Of a stretch of DNA of 59,692 nt, positions 27,747 through 35,548 are shown piece by piece. The stretch is taken from the NCBI GenBank assembly GCA_017557005.1, contig JAFZFZ010000010.1, forward strand, positions 1 through 59,692, written 5' to 3'. The stretch's first letter is position 1. Each line of letters starts with the position of its first letter. Both the position numbers and the translations under genes were made by a program. This stretch comes from Bacteroidaceae bacterium. GTDB lineage: Bacteria; Bacteroidota; Bacteroidia; Bacteroidales; Bacteroidaceae. The notes under the pieces were generated by a model. It ran no database searches. It had not been told where the DNA came from and was given only the letters and a program-made list of their open reading frames with translations.

Positions 27747-28445
27747 ATGCATCTATTCTATACCCCCGACATTGCTACCACGCTTGAACTGCCTCAGGAT
27801 GAGGCTGCTCATGCTATCCGCGTGTTGCGCCTTACTGAAGGTGCTGAGGTGATGCTCACCGACGGCAAAGGCTCGTTCTATCGTGCAGAGATTGATATGG
27901 TTAGTGGTAAGCGTTGTTATGTGCGCATTGTTGAGACTACCACGCCCGAACCTATGTGGCGCGGACATCTGCATTTGGCCATGGCGCCCACGAAGAATAT
28001 GGATCGCATCGAGTGGTTTGCCGAGAAGGCTACAGAGATTGGGTTCAACGAACTTACTTTTCTCGATTGTCGATTCTCGGAGCGTAAGGTTGTGAAGACC
28101 GAGCGTGTGGAGAAGATACTCGTGTCGGCCATGAAGCAGTCGCTCAAGCCTACGTTGCCCATCCTCAATGGTATGACTCCCTTCGATAAGTTTGTGTCGC
28201 AGCCTTTCGAAGGGCAGAAGTTTATCGCTCATTGCTACGAGGGTGACAAGGAGGCGCTGATGCAGGCCTTAAAGCCCGGTGAAAATGTCCTTGTGCTAAT
28301 CGGTCCGGAGGGTGATTTTAGCCCTGAAGAGGTGCAAAAAGCCTTGGCTCACGGCTTCCGTCCCATCACGTTGGGTAAGTCGCGTTTGCGTACGGAGACC
28401 GCTGCGTTGGTAGCTGTACATATGATGAATATTGTAAATGTCTGA
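27747..28445 (+). CDS. rsmE: 16S rRNA (uracil-1498-N3)-methyltransferase RsmE
   Basis: 232 aa. It is a SPOUT methyltransferase with an N-terminal PUA-like region ([25 protein letters not shown]) and the C-terminal knotted SAM site: [13 protein letters not shown] near residue 190 and [15 protein letters not shown] near 210. It methylates N3 of U1498 in the decoding region of 16S rRNA. It overlaps truA by 8 bp, so the two RNA-modification genes are translationally coupled. Confidence 0.95.
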   Translation: MHLFYTPDIATTLELPQDEAAHAIRVLRLTEGAEVMLTDGKGSFYRAEIDMVSGKRCYVRIVETTTPEPMWRGHLHLAMAPTKNMDRIEWFAEKATEIGFNELTFLDCRFSERKVVKTERVEKILVSAMKQSLKPTLPILNGMTPFDKFVSQPFEGQKFIAHCYEGDKEALMQALKPGENVLVLIGPEGDFSPEEVQKALAHGFRPITLGKSRLRTETAALVAVHMMNIVNV

Positions 28446-29199
28446 CATGCGCTACTTTATCACCCTATCCTATGATGGTACGGCCTATCATGGCTGGCAA
28501 ATACAGCCCAATGGTAATTCCGTGCAGGAGACCCTTGCTAAGGCACTCAGTACCTTGCTCCGTGTCGATACTCCCATCGTTGGCGCTGGGCGCACCGATG
28601 CCGGAGTACATGCTCAAAAGATGATAGCTCATTTCGATGCCGAGTGTGAGGTTGATTGTTTACGCCTCGTTGACAAACTCAATCGTCTCCTCCCCGCCGA
28701 TATTGCCGTGCAGGCTGTGCAGCCTGTCTGCTCCGATGCCCATGCGCGTTTCAGTGCCACGGCTCGTACCTATCACTACTATGTGTCTACGGCTAAAGAT
28801 CCCTTCAGTCGCCACCGTTCCATGCGATTGTTTCATGCACCCGATTTTGCGCTTATGAACGAGGCGGCTGCCCGCTTGTTTCACTACACTGACTTCACGA
28901 GCTTCAGTAAACTTCATACCGATGTGGCCACTAACAACTGCCGTATCATGCAGGCCCGTTGGGAACAGGTGGCGGAACATGAGTGGCGCTTCGTTATCCA
29001 GGCCGATCGTTTCTTGCGCAACATGGTACGTGCTGTCGTAGGAACTCTGCTCGAGGTGGGGCGCGGTAAGATGACTGTCGATGAGTTTTGTCGCGTCATC
29101 GAGAAACAAGATCGCTGTAGTGCTGGCACATCCGTGCCCGCCCATGCCCTCTTTTTGATAGATGTGGCATATCCCCAAGATATTTATATCGTAGGGTAG
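28438..29199 (+). CDS. truA: tRNA pseudouridine(38-40) synthase TruA
   Basis: 253 aa. ISLSYDGT-type start ([19 protein letters not shown]), catalytic aspartate in [11 protein letters not shown] near residue 52, TARTYHYY and [19 protein letters not shown]. It converts U38-U40 in tRNA anticodon arms to pseudouridine. The start overlaps the end of rsmE. An ATG at 28447 is an alternative. The stop codon lies inside the stem of the terminator that follows. Confidence 0.96.
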   Translation: MSDMRYFITLSYDGTAYHGWQIQPNGNSVQETLAKALSTLLRVDTPIVGAGRTDAGVHAQKMIAHFDAECEVDCLRLVDKLNRLLPADIAVQAVQPVCSDAHARFSATARTYHYYVSTAKDPFSRHRSMRLFHAPDFALMNEAAARLFHYTDFTSFSKLHTDVATNNCRIMQARWEQVAEHEWRFVIQADRFLRNMVRAVVGTLLEVGRGKMTVDEFCRVIEKQDRCSAGTSVPAHALFLIDVAYPQDIYIVG

Positions 29200-29219
29200 G
29201 GTATCTCCCTACCTTTTTT
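29195..29219 (+). terminator. Rho-independent terminator at the end of truA
   Basis: GGTAGGG (29195-29201) and CCCTACC (29207-29213) with loop TATCT, then TTTTTT. The truA stop codon is within the first arm. Confidence 0.75.
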
Positions 29220-29247
29220 ATTGTCTATATATAACACAACAGTTTCT

Positions 29248-30141
29248 ATGTGGTTAGCATTAGCTTTCTTTTCGGCCGCACTGCTCGGCCTCTATGATGT
29301 GAGTAAGAAGCAGGCCTTGCGCGGCAATGCCGTTATTCCTGTGCTCTTTCTCAATACTCTGTTCTCGTCGCTCATCTTCCTTCCCTTCATTGTGCTTTCT
29401 GCTACGGGACATGTAGCTGAAGGTGCCTTGCTGCATGTTCCCGTGTGTGGATGGGAGGTGCATAAGTTTGTTCTTCTCAAGTCCTTCATTGTGCTTGGTT
29501 CGTGGTTGTTTGGGTATTTTGGCATGAAGCACCTTCCCATCACCATCGTAGGTCCTATCAATGCTACGCGTCCGGTGATGGTGTTGCTTGGCGCCTTACT
29601 CCTTTTTGGTGAACGTCTCAATGCGTACCAGTGGGTAGGTGTGCTGCTTGCAATGGCTTCGTTTCTGTTGCTTAGTCGGAGCGGTAAGAAGGAGGGTATC
29701 AGTTTTCGCCACAATCGCTGGATCTACTTTGTGGTGTTGGCTTCACTGCTCGGAGCTGTGAGTGCCCTGTACGACAAATTCCTCATGAAGCGGTTTGATA
29801 GCATGCTTGTGCAATCGTGGTTTACCGTGTATCAGTTCTTTATCATGGGTGTCGTGCTCATGGTGCTATGGTATCCGAAGCGAAAGCAGAGCACTCCGTT
29901 CCATTGGTCTTGGGCGATTCCGCTCATCTCGGTGTTTCTCTCCGTGGCCGACTTTGCCTATTTTACCTCCCTGGCGCAAGAGGGATCGCTCATATCTGTG
30001 GTGTCTATGGTTCGCCGCGGTTCGGTAGTGGTGTCGTTCTTATGCGGAGCATTGCTCTTTCATGAGAAGAACTTGCGCAGCAAAGCCGTTGACCTCTTCT
30101 TGGTGTTGCTGGGTATGTTGTTCCTCTATTTGGGAACTTGA
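29248..30141 (+). CDS. EamA/DMT-family membrane transporter
   Basis: 297 aa from ATG 29248 (a TTG at 29221 would overlap the terminator). About ten hydrophobic segments in two five-helix halves, the drug/metabolite transporter plan. The first half contains NATRPVMVLLGALLLFGERLN, a typical EamA end-of-repeat signature. The second half has SVVSMVRRGSVVVSFLCGALLFHEK. Members export amino acids, metabolites or drugs. The substrate here cannot be told. It stands alone between two terminators. Confidence 0.85.
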   Translation: MWLALAFFSAALLGLYDVSKKQALRGNAVIPVLFLNTLFSSLIFLPFIVLSATGHVAEGALLHVPVCGWEVHKFVLLKSFIVLGSWLFGYFGMKHLPITIVGPINATRPVMVLLGALLLFGERLNAYQWVGVLLAMASFLLLSRSGKKEGISFRHNRWIYFVVLASLLGAVSALYDKFLMKRFDSMLVQSWFTVYQFFIMGVVLMVLWYPKRKQSTPFHWSWAIPLISVFLSVADFAYFTSLAQEGSLISVVSMVRRGSVVVSFLCGALLFHEKNLRSKAVDLFLVLLGMLFLYLGT

Positions 30142-30178
30142 TTCCAGATCGTTTGAGTTTGCAATATTGTACTATTTG

Positions 30179-30211
30179 CCCGGTCAGATTTTCTGATCGG
30201 GTTTTCTTTTT
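30179..30211 (+). terminator. Rho-independent terminator after the EamA transporter
   Basis: CCCGGTCAGA (30179-30188) and TCTGATCGGG (30192-30201) with one G-U pair, followed by TTTTCTTTTT. Confidence 0.85.
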
Positions 30212-30331
30212 GGTCTTTCGGCGCGGCGATGCTGCTAAATCAAAATGTTTGTTTTTGGACAACTTTTTTCTGAAAAATAGAATTAAAGTTATCTTTTTTA
30301 ATCTTTTTAGGGAAGTTTCTTTTGATTTTTC

Positions 30332-30362
30332 TTGTTTAAATTGTTCATACTTGTTAACTTTG
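30332..30362 (+). promoter_or_regulatory. Putative promoter for the adenine methylase
   Basis: TTG at 30332-30334 and TAACTTTG at 30355-30362 with 20 bp between them. The leader is about 40 nt. Confidence 0.55.
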
Positions 30363-30408
30363 TGGCAGAAAGAGTTGAGATAAGGTTAAAACATTGTATT
30401 AGAAAGTA

Positions 30409-31344
30409 ATGGCAGGATTGAACATTGGAGCGCAACCATTTATCAAATGGCCTGGGTCAAAAAGTCTGCATGTGCACATTTTGACGCAAGCCTTGCCTGC
30501 AGACTTTGCCGAAATGCCCAATGTTACCTATATCGAACCCTTTGTGGGTGGTGGCTCACTCCTCTTTCACATGCTTCAGACCTATCCTAACATCAAGCGA
30601 GCCATCATCAATGATAACAATCTCGACCTTATTCGCGCTTACAATACAGTACGCGATCGCGCCAAGGAGTTGGTTGCTGAGCTAAAGCGCATCCAGAAGG
30701 AGTTTCTTCCGCTCGACGAGGAGGAACGACATGCCTATTTCAATGAGCGTCGCGACGAGTTCAATGCTCGTCTTGTAGATGGTCTTCGTCATTCGGCCTT
30801 GTTTATTTTCTTGAACAAGACCTCCAATGCGAACTATCGTACGAATAGTGGTGGTAAGTTCAACGGAGCTTACAATCATTTGCAATACCCCATCATCTGC
30901 GATGAACGCACTATTATGGCCGATAGTAAATTGCTGCAGCGCGTTACCATCCTCTGCGGTGACTACGAGAAAACCTATGGTGAAGCCAGCGGTAATACCT
31001 TCTTCTTCCTCGATCCTCCCTATCGTCCTACAGGTAAGCGTCATGCTCATGCTGAGTTTAATGACAAGGAGCAGATCCGTCTGAAGAAGTTCTGCGACCT
31101 CTTGTCGTACCGTCATTTCCAATGGATGCTCACCAATAGCGATGGTAAGTGTCAGGATCCTGATGATACCTTTATGGAGCAGCTCTATAGCAACTATAAC
31201 GTCGAGCGTATCTGGTCAAAGAATGCCATTGTGGCTAAGCCTGAGAAGCGTGATAAGCTCTCTGAACTCTTGGTAAGAAATTTCCAGCGCGAGATTCTTT
31301 CCTTGCGTGATGTGCATTGCCGTCAGCTCTCGTTGGCCTTCTGA
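30409..31344 (+). CDS. Dam-like N6-adenine DNA methyltransferase (D12 class), orphan
   Basis: 311 aa. Motif order of D12/Dam enzymes: FIKWPGSK at residues 11-18 (SAM binding, a W replacing the usual A or G), EPFVGGGSLLF near 45, NDNNLDLIRAY near 65, FLNKTSNANYRTN near 130, and catalytic DPPY at 202-205. It should methylate adenine in a short palindromic site. No restriction enzyme or specificity subunit lies nearby, so it is likely a solitary methylase for regulation or repair, or the leftover of a lost restriction system. The target sequence is unknown. Confidence 0.88.
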   Translation: MAGLNIGAQPFIKWPGSKSLHVHILTQALPADFAEMPNVTYIEPFVGGGSLLFHMLQTYPNIKRAIINDNNLDLIRAYNTVRDRAKELVAELKRIQKEFLPLDEEERHAYFNERRDEFNARLVDGLRHSALFIFLNKTSNANYRTNSGGKFNGAYNHLQYPIICDERTIMADSKLLQRVTILCGDYEKTYGEASGNTFFFLDPPYRPTGKRHAHAEFNDKEQIRLKKFCDLLSYRHFQWMLTNSDGKCQDPDDTFMEQLYSNYNVERIWSKNAIVAKPEKRDKLSELLVRNFQREILSLRDVHCRQLSLAF

Positions 31345-31385
31345 TAGCATCGTTGCAAATCCTTAAATATCGCTATCCCATCTTG

Positions 31386-31420
31386 CCCCGCAAAACCAAA
31401 TGCGGGGTTTGTTGTTGCAT
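31386..31420 (+). terminator. Rho-independent terminator after the adenine methylase
   Basis: CCCCGCA (31386-31392) and TGCGGGG (31401-31407), loop of 8 nt, then TTTGTTGTTG. The T-run is interrupted. Confidence 0.6.
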
Positions 31421-31494
31421 ACATGACCGTACATGCTCCTCGGCGGTTCGGTCGCATAGTGTTTAATATATTAATGTGTGTAATGAATATCGAT

Positions 31495-32400
31495 ATGGAA
31501 CAAAAGATTGTAGTCGTAGGCAGCTGTAACACCGATATGGTGATTAGTATGGAACGCCTTCCCCTTCCGGGCGAGACCCTTCTCGGTGGTCAGTTTCTAA
31601 TGAATCCAGGCGGTAAGGGTGCTAATCAGGCCGTGGCAGCTGCTCGCTTGGGAGGTAGTGTCACTCTTGTAGCCAAGGTGGGTACCGACCCCTTCGGTAG
31701 TCGTGCCATCGAACAGTATGCTGCCGATGGCATCGATGTACGCTATGTTAACACGGATCCCAGTCATCCTTCGGGCGTGGCTCTTATCATGGTCGACTCG
31801 CAGGGAGAAAACTGCATTGCCGTAGCTTCAGGTGCAAATGCGCACCTTACTGCTAAGGATGTGGATCACGCCAAGCAGGCCATTGCCTCCGCTCATATTG
31901 TGCTCATGCAGCTCGAGATCCCCCTCATTACCGTTGAATATGTGGCACACATTGCCAGGCAGTCGGGCAAACTCGTGGTGCTCAATCCTGCTCCAGCGCA
32001 TCCGTTGCCCGAGTCGCTCCTGCGCAATCTCTATCTGCTCATTGCCAATGAGAGTGAGGCGGAGCAACTTTCCGGTATTCCCATTACGGATATGGATAGT
32101 GTGGCTCGTGCTACCGATGTGCTTTGCGCCAAGGGTGTGGCCAATGTAGTCATTACCTTAGGCTCTCGCGGTGCTTTTATCAGGGAGCATGGCTGTTACC
32201 ATCAGATTCCCGGTCAGCAGGTCAAGGCTGTAGATGCTACGGCAGCAGGTGATACCTTCTGTGGTGCTGTGTGTGTAGCCCTTGCTGAGGGTAAGAGTCT
32301 TACTGAGGCCGTTCGCTTTGCCAATCGTTGTGCCGCCATTACCGTCACCCGCATGGGTGCGCAGTCCTCGTTGCCCTATCGTAGCGAGGTGAAAGGATAG
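31495..32400 (+). CDS. rbsK: Ribokinase (PfkB family)
   Basis: 301 aa if started at ATG 31495, the usual ribokinase length; 31483 is a possible alternative. N-terminal VVVGSCNTDMVISMERLPLPGE, substrate loop GGKGANQAVAAARLGG, and the PfkB signature DATAAGDTFCGAVCVAL with the catalytic aspartate near residue 250. It phosphorylates ribose at O5 for entry to the pentose phosphate pathway. A sugar-permease-like gene follows after 26 bp, supporting a ribose uptake pair. Confidence 0.9.
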   Translation: MEQKIVVVGSCNTDMVISMERLPLPGETLLGGQFLMNPGGKGANQAVAAARLGGSVTLVAKVGTDPFGSRAIEQYAADGIDVRYVNTDPSHPSGVALIMVDSQGENCIAVASGANAHLTAKDVDHAKQAIASAHIVLMQLEIPLITVEYVAHIARQSGKLVVLNPAPAHPLPESLLRNLYLLIANESEAEQLSGIPITDMDSVARATDVLCAKGVANVVITLGSRGAFIREHGCYHQIPGQQVKAVDATAAGDTFCGAVCVALAEGKSLTEAVRFANRCAAITVTRMGAQSSLPYRSEVKG

Positions 32401-32426
32401 TTGTTAACCCCTAAAATTACTTAGTC

Positions 32427-33434
32427 ATGTTTATTGTCAATAATTATCTGTTGGCCGTGGTGCTTTGCTTTGTCACCATGCTCTGCTGGGGCTCGTGGGC
32501 CAATACTCAGAAGCTGGCTGGTCGTAGCTGGCGTTATGAACTCTTTTATTGGGACTATGTCATTGGCATTCTCCTCTTCTCTGTTGTGCTTGGTCTTACT
32601 TTGGGTAGCACCGGTGATGCGGGTCGCAGCTTCCTTCCTGACCTTCGTCAGATTACTCCGGCTAATTACCTTAGTGCCCTTATTGGAGGTGCGGTCTTTA
32701 ATTTAGGTAATATCCTTTTGTCGGCCGCCGTCTCCATGGCAGGTATGACCGTGGCCTTCCCCTTGGGTGTGGGAATAGCTCTTGTCCTGGGTGTTGTAGT
32801 CAACTATATGGGCTCTCCCAAGGGCGACCCGACACTTCTCTTTTTGGGTGTGCTTCTTGTGGTTATCGCTATCGTGCTCAATGCTGTAGCCTCGGGCAAG
32901 GTGCAGCGTTCCGGTAGCGGCTCGGGTAGCCGTAAGGGGGTGTTTACCGCCATTGCTGCAGGTGTGCTCATGTCGTTCTTCTACCGTTTTGTGGCTTCGG
33001 CTATGGACCTCAACAATTTTGAGTCGCCCACACCCGGTATGGCCACTCCCTATTCGGCCTTCTTCATCTTCTCTGTCGGCATCTTTGTCAGCAATCTTGT
33101 GTTCAATACCCTTCTCATGCGCCGTCCCTTTGAGGGTAAGCCTGTCACGTATGCGGCCTACTTCCGTGGTCGTCTCAGTCTCCACCTTGTGGGTGTCTTA
33201 GGTGGTGTTATTTGGGGTTTGGGTACCGCACTTAGCTACATTGCCGCAGGTAAGGCTGGTGCTGCCGTCTCCTATGCCTTGGGTCAGGGCGCTCCTATGG
33301 TGGCCGCTCTGTGGGGTATCTTCATTTGGCACGAGTTTCGTGGCGCTTCGCGTGGTGTCTACTGGTTGCTTACCCTCATGTTTATCTTCTTCCTCTCCGG
33401 TCTTGGAGCCATCATACTCTCGGGAGCCAATTAG
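32427..33434 (+). CDS. DMT-superfamily sugar permease, GRP/RhaT-like
   Basis: 335 aa with about ten transmembrane helices. Glycine-rich helices (LIGGAVFNLGNILLSAAVSMAG, AFPLGVGIALVLGVVVNYMG) and the N-terminal MLCWGSWANTQK match the glucose/ribose porter branch of the drug/metabolite transporters. It sits in the inner membrane. Adjacency to rbsK makes ribose the most likely substrate. Such proteins are often misnamed multidrug permeases in Bacteroidota. Substrate is inferred from context only. Confidence 0.75.
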   Translation: MFIVNNYLLAVVLCFVTMLCWGSWANTQKLAGRSWRYELFYWDYVIGILLFSVVLGLTLGSTGDAGRSFLPDLRQITPANYLSALIGGAVFNLGNILLSAAVSMAGMTVAFPLGVGIALVLGVVVNYMGSPKGDPTLLFLGVLLVVIAIVLNAVASGKVQRSGSGSGSRKGVFTAIAAGVLMSFFYRFVASAMDLNNFESPTPGMATPYSAFFIFSVGIFVSNLVFNTLLMRRPFEGKPVTYAAYFRGRLSLHLVGVLGGVIWGLGTALSYIAAGKAGAAVSYALGQGAPMVAALWGIFIWHEFRGASRGVYWLLTLMFIFFLSGLGAIILSGAN

Positions 33435-33485
33435 GCTTCCGAGGCCTTTTTCAGTAGGGTAGTGGGCTCTTTCGAAAAGAATCGC

Positions 33486-33493
33486 TATATTTG
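33486..33493 (+). promoter_or_regulatory. Putative -7 element for the SGNH hydrolase gene
   Basis: TATATTTG matches TAnnTTTG, 31 bp before the ATG. No well-spaced -33 element was found. Confidence 0.4.
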
Positions 33494-33523
33494 CACTGTT
33501 ATTGACTAAAAGCGATTCGAAAC

Positions 33524-34333
33524 ATGAAGAAACACCTCATTACCCTTCTCTTGTGTCTAGCTACCGTGTTGCCCACCTTGTCGCAGACAACCCTTGTGCA
33601 TCCTTGGAGTGGCAAACGTGTAGCCTATTTTGGCGATTCCATCACTGATCCTCGCACCGGAGGGTCGAAGAAAAAGTTCTGGTCTTTCTTGCAAGACTGG
33701 CTACAGATCACACCCCTCGTCTATGGTGTCAGTGGCCGTCAGTGGGATGATATACCTCGTCAGGCCAATAAGTTGCGTGAGGAGCATGGCGACAACTTTG
33801 ATGCCATTGTAATCTTTATGGGTACCAACGATTATAATCATGCCGTACCCATTGGCGAATGGTATACTGAGCGCCTTGAGAGCGTCGAGTATGGTCATCG
33901 CTACACTAAGCGTTCCGAGCATCGCATGCGCCGCCTCCCCGCTATGGATGGCGATACCTATCGTGGCCGAATCAATATTGCCATGGATTCACTCAAACGC
34001 ATGTTTCCCACCAAGCAGATTGTGCTCCTTACTCCCATCCATCGGGGTGGATTCTATGCTAACGATACCAATTGGCAGTGTACCGAGGAGTATGTCAATC
34101 GTTGTGGCGAGTACCTTGATGCTTATGTAGCCTCCGTTATTGAGGCCGGACAGGTTTGGGCGGTGCCCGTTATTGATCTCGGTGCTTTGTCGGGGCTCTA
34201 TCCTCTCATCGATGAGCATAAGCAATACTTTACCAACCCTGCCAAAGATGCCCTTCATCCCAACGATGCTGGGCACGAGCGTATGGCTCGAACGCTCATG
34301 TATCAGCTGCTTGCGCTACCTTGTGCCTTCTGA
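33524..34333 (+). CDS. Secreted SGNH/GDSL hydrolase
   Basis: 269 aa with a signal peptide (PTLSQ, about residue 21). Block I is YFGDSITDP (Ser near 39), block II GVSGRQW (Gly), block III GTNDYN (Asn near 103), and block V DALHPNDAGHERM (Asp and His near 246-249). This is a complete SGNH esterase active site. Such enzymes remove acyl or acetyl groups from carbohydrates or lipids. It sits alone after the ribose genes with its own promoter; the substrate is not evident. Confidence 0.87.
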   Translation: MKKHLITLLLCLATVLPTLSQTTLVHPWSGKRVAYFGDSITDPRTGGSKKKFWSFLQDWLQITPLVYGVSGRQWDDIPRQANKLREEHGDNFDAIVIFMGTNDYNHAVPIGEWYTERLESVEYGHRYTKRSEHRMRRLPAMDGDTYRGRINIAMDSLKRMFPTKQIVLLTPIHRGGFYANDTNWQCTEEYVNRCGEYLDAYVASVIEAGQVWAVPVIDLGALSGLYPLIDEHKQYFTNPAKDALHPNDAGHERMARTLMYQLLALPCAF

Positions 34334-34396
34334 TGCGCTCAATGAGTGAGAAAATGCTGCAATAGAGTCATTTTAAATCAAAAAGTTGCCATTTTG

Positions 34397-34428
34397 TTTT
34401 GCTGTTAGCAATAAATGTAGTACCTTTG
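34397..34428 (+). promoter_or_regulatory. Putative promoter for L31
   Basis: TTTTG at 34397-34401 and TACCTTTG at 34421-34428, spacing 19 bp, a strong match. The leader is about 70 nt. Confidence 0.7.
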
Positions 34429-34502
34429 CCGTCCGAAAACCATTACACCTTATTGTTACCAGCAATAAAACAGAGTAATAACTAATAAAACGAAATAAAA
34501 CA

Positions 34503-34757
34503 ATGAAAAAAGGTATTCATCCTGAGAACTATCGTCCCGTAGTATTCAAAGATATGTCAAACGGTGACTGCTTCCTTTCACGCTCAACTTGCGCTACAAA
34601 GGAGACTATCGAATTTGAGGGCGAAACTTATCCCGTAATTAAGCTTGAAATCTCTAACACTTCTCACCCCTTCTACACTGGTAAGTCTAAGTTGGTTGAC
34701 ACAGCTGGTCGCGTAGATAAGTTCATGAGCCGTTACGCTCGTGCTCAGAAGAAGTAA
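34503..34757 (+). CDS. rpmE2: 50S ribosomal protein L31, type B
   Basis: 84 aa, [19 protein letters not shown] at the start and [20 protein letters not shown] in the second half, the L31 signature. The zinc-binding cysteine set of type A is absent, which makes it the zinc-independent type B form (its cysteines, at [11 protein letters not shown], are not in CxxC spacing). It is single-gene, with its own promoter and terminator, as expected for a highly expressed ribosomal gene. Confidence 0.96.
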   Translation: MKKGIHPENYRPVVFKDMSNGDCFLSRSTCATKETIEFEGETYPVIKLEISNTSHPFYTGKSKLVDTAGRVDKFMSRYARAQKK

Positions 34758-34782
34758 GGATATCCTTATCATTCATAAAGCT

Positions 34783-34817
34783 AAAAAGATGCACCTTTCG
34801 GGTGCATCTTTTTTTAT
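34783..34817 (+). terminator. Rho-independent terminator after L31
   Basis: AAAAAGATGCACC (34783-34795) and GGTGCATCTTTTT (34801-34813), a perfect 13-bp stem with a 5-nt loop and a long T-run. Confidence 0.92.
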
Positions 34818-34855
34818 TGTAGTTCCTTGGATTTTTAGGTCGCGGATGGTGCCGT

Positions 34856-35500
34856 TTATGGTTGTTCACCGAACCCATTCTCTCCCCATGTAAGGGTGAT
34901 GCTCTCGCGCTTCACGTAGGGCGCTATTGCTTTGCGGTCATCATCGCTTAGGTAGTCCAATGCGCTCAGTCGGCACTCCAATGTTGGGGCTTCTGCTGAT
35001 AGTGTGTAAGTCATAAAGGGTATCTCTACTTTTAGCCAAGCTCTCCGTGTCTCATCGTCGTCAGAGCCGCTTGCAAAGTCGTTCACTTGGGGTGTCTTCA
35101 CCAGTGAGTCGGCACGCATCGGTTGCCACTGAGCGTTGTAGAAAGCGATGCGGCTATCCTCTATAGGCGCACTCAGTGTGGTCACCATGCATAGAACGTC
35201 CGTAGAGTCTGTTACAGGCAATAGCTTCATTGTTACCTTACACGAACGGGTATAGTCTATCGATGTGTAGTCATCCGTAAGTACCGTCATACGGGAGCGT
35301 CCATCCAGTCGGTTCATTACCACTGCATCCATGTTGCTATCCAAGAAGTCGATGAAATCCAATCGGTTATTCTTTGTCAGTAGCGGCATCACCGAGTCCG
35401 GCATTGTTGCCAGCCATTGGCGTATGGGTGTGCGTGCTTGTATGGTAGCGGCTATGCCAAGCGCCATCAGTACACAAGTAAGTCGAGCGTTCAGTTTCAT
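34856..35500 (-). CDS. DUF3256 family secreted protein
   Basis: 214 aa with a signal peptide (TIQA, about residue 22). The mature part starts RTPIRQWLATMPDSVMPLLTKNNRLDFIDFLDSNMDA, typical of the DUF3256 family of Bacteroidales, and is mixed alpha/beta with no catalytic motif I recognise. It lies just downstream of rel on the same strand (48 bp). A periplasmic role is inferred from the signal peptide. The function is unknown. Confidence 0.75.
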   Translation of the reverse strand: MKLNARLTCVLMALGIAATIQARTPIRQWLATMPDSVMPLLTKNNRLDFIDFLDSNMDAVVMNRLDGRSRMTVLTDDYTSIDYTRSCKVTMKLLPVTDSTDVLCMVTTLSAPIEDSRIAFYNAQWQPMRADSLVKTPQVNDFASGSDDDETRRAWLKVEIPFMTYTLSAEAPTLECRLSALDYLSDDDRKAIAPYVKRESITLTWGENGFGEQP

Positions 35501-35548
35501 ATACAGATTCGTTTTTGCTCACAAGATAACGTTTTTACCAATCGCTCA

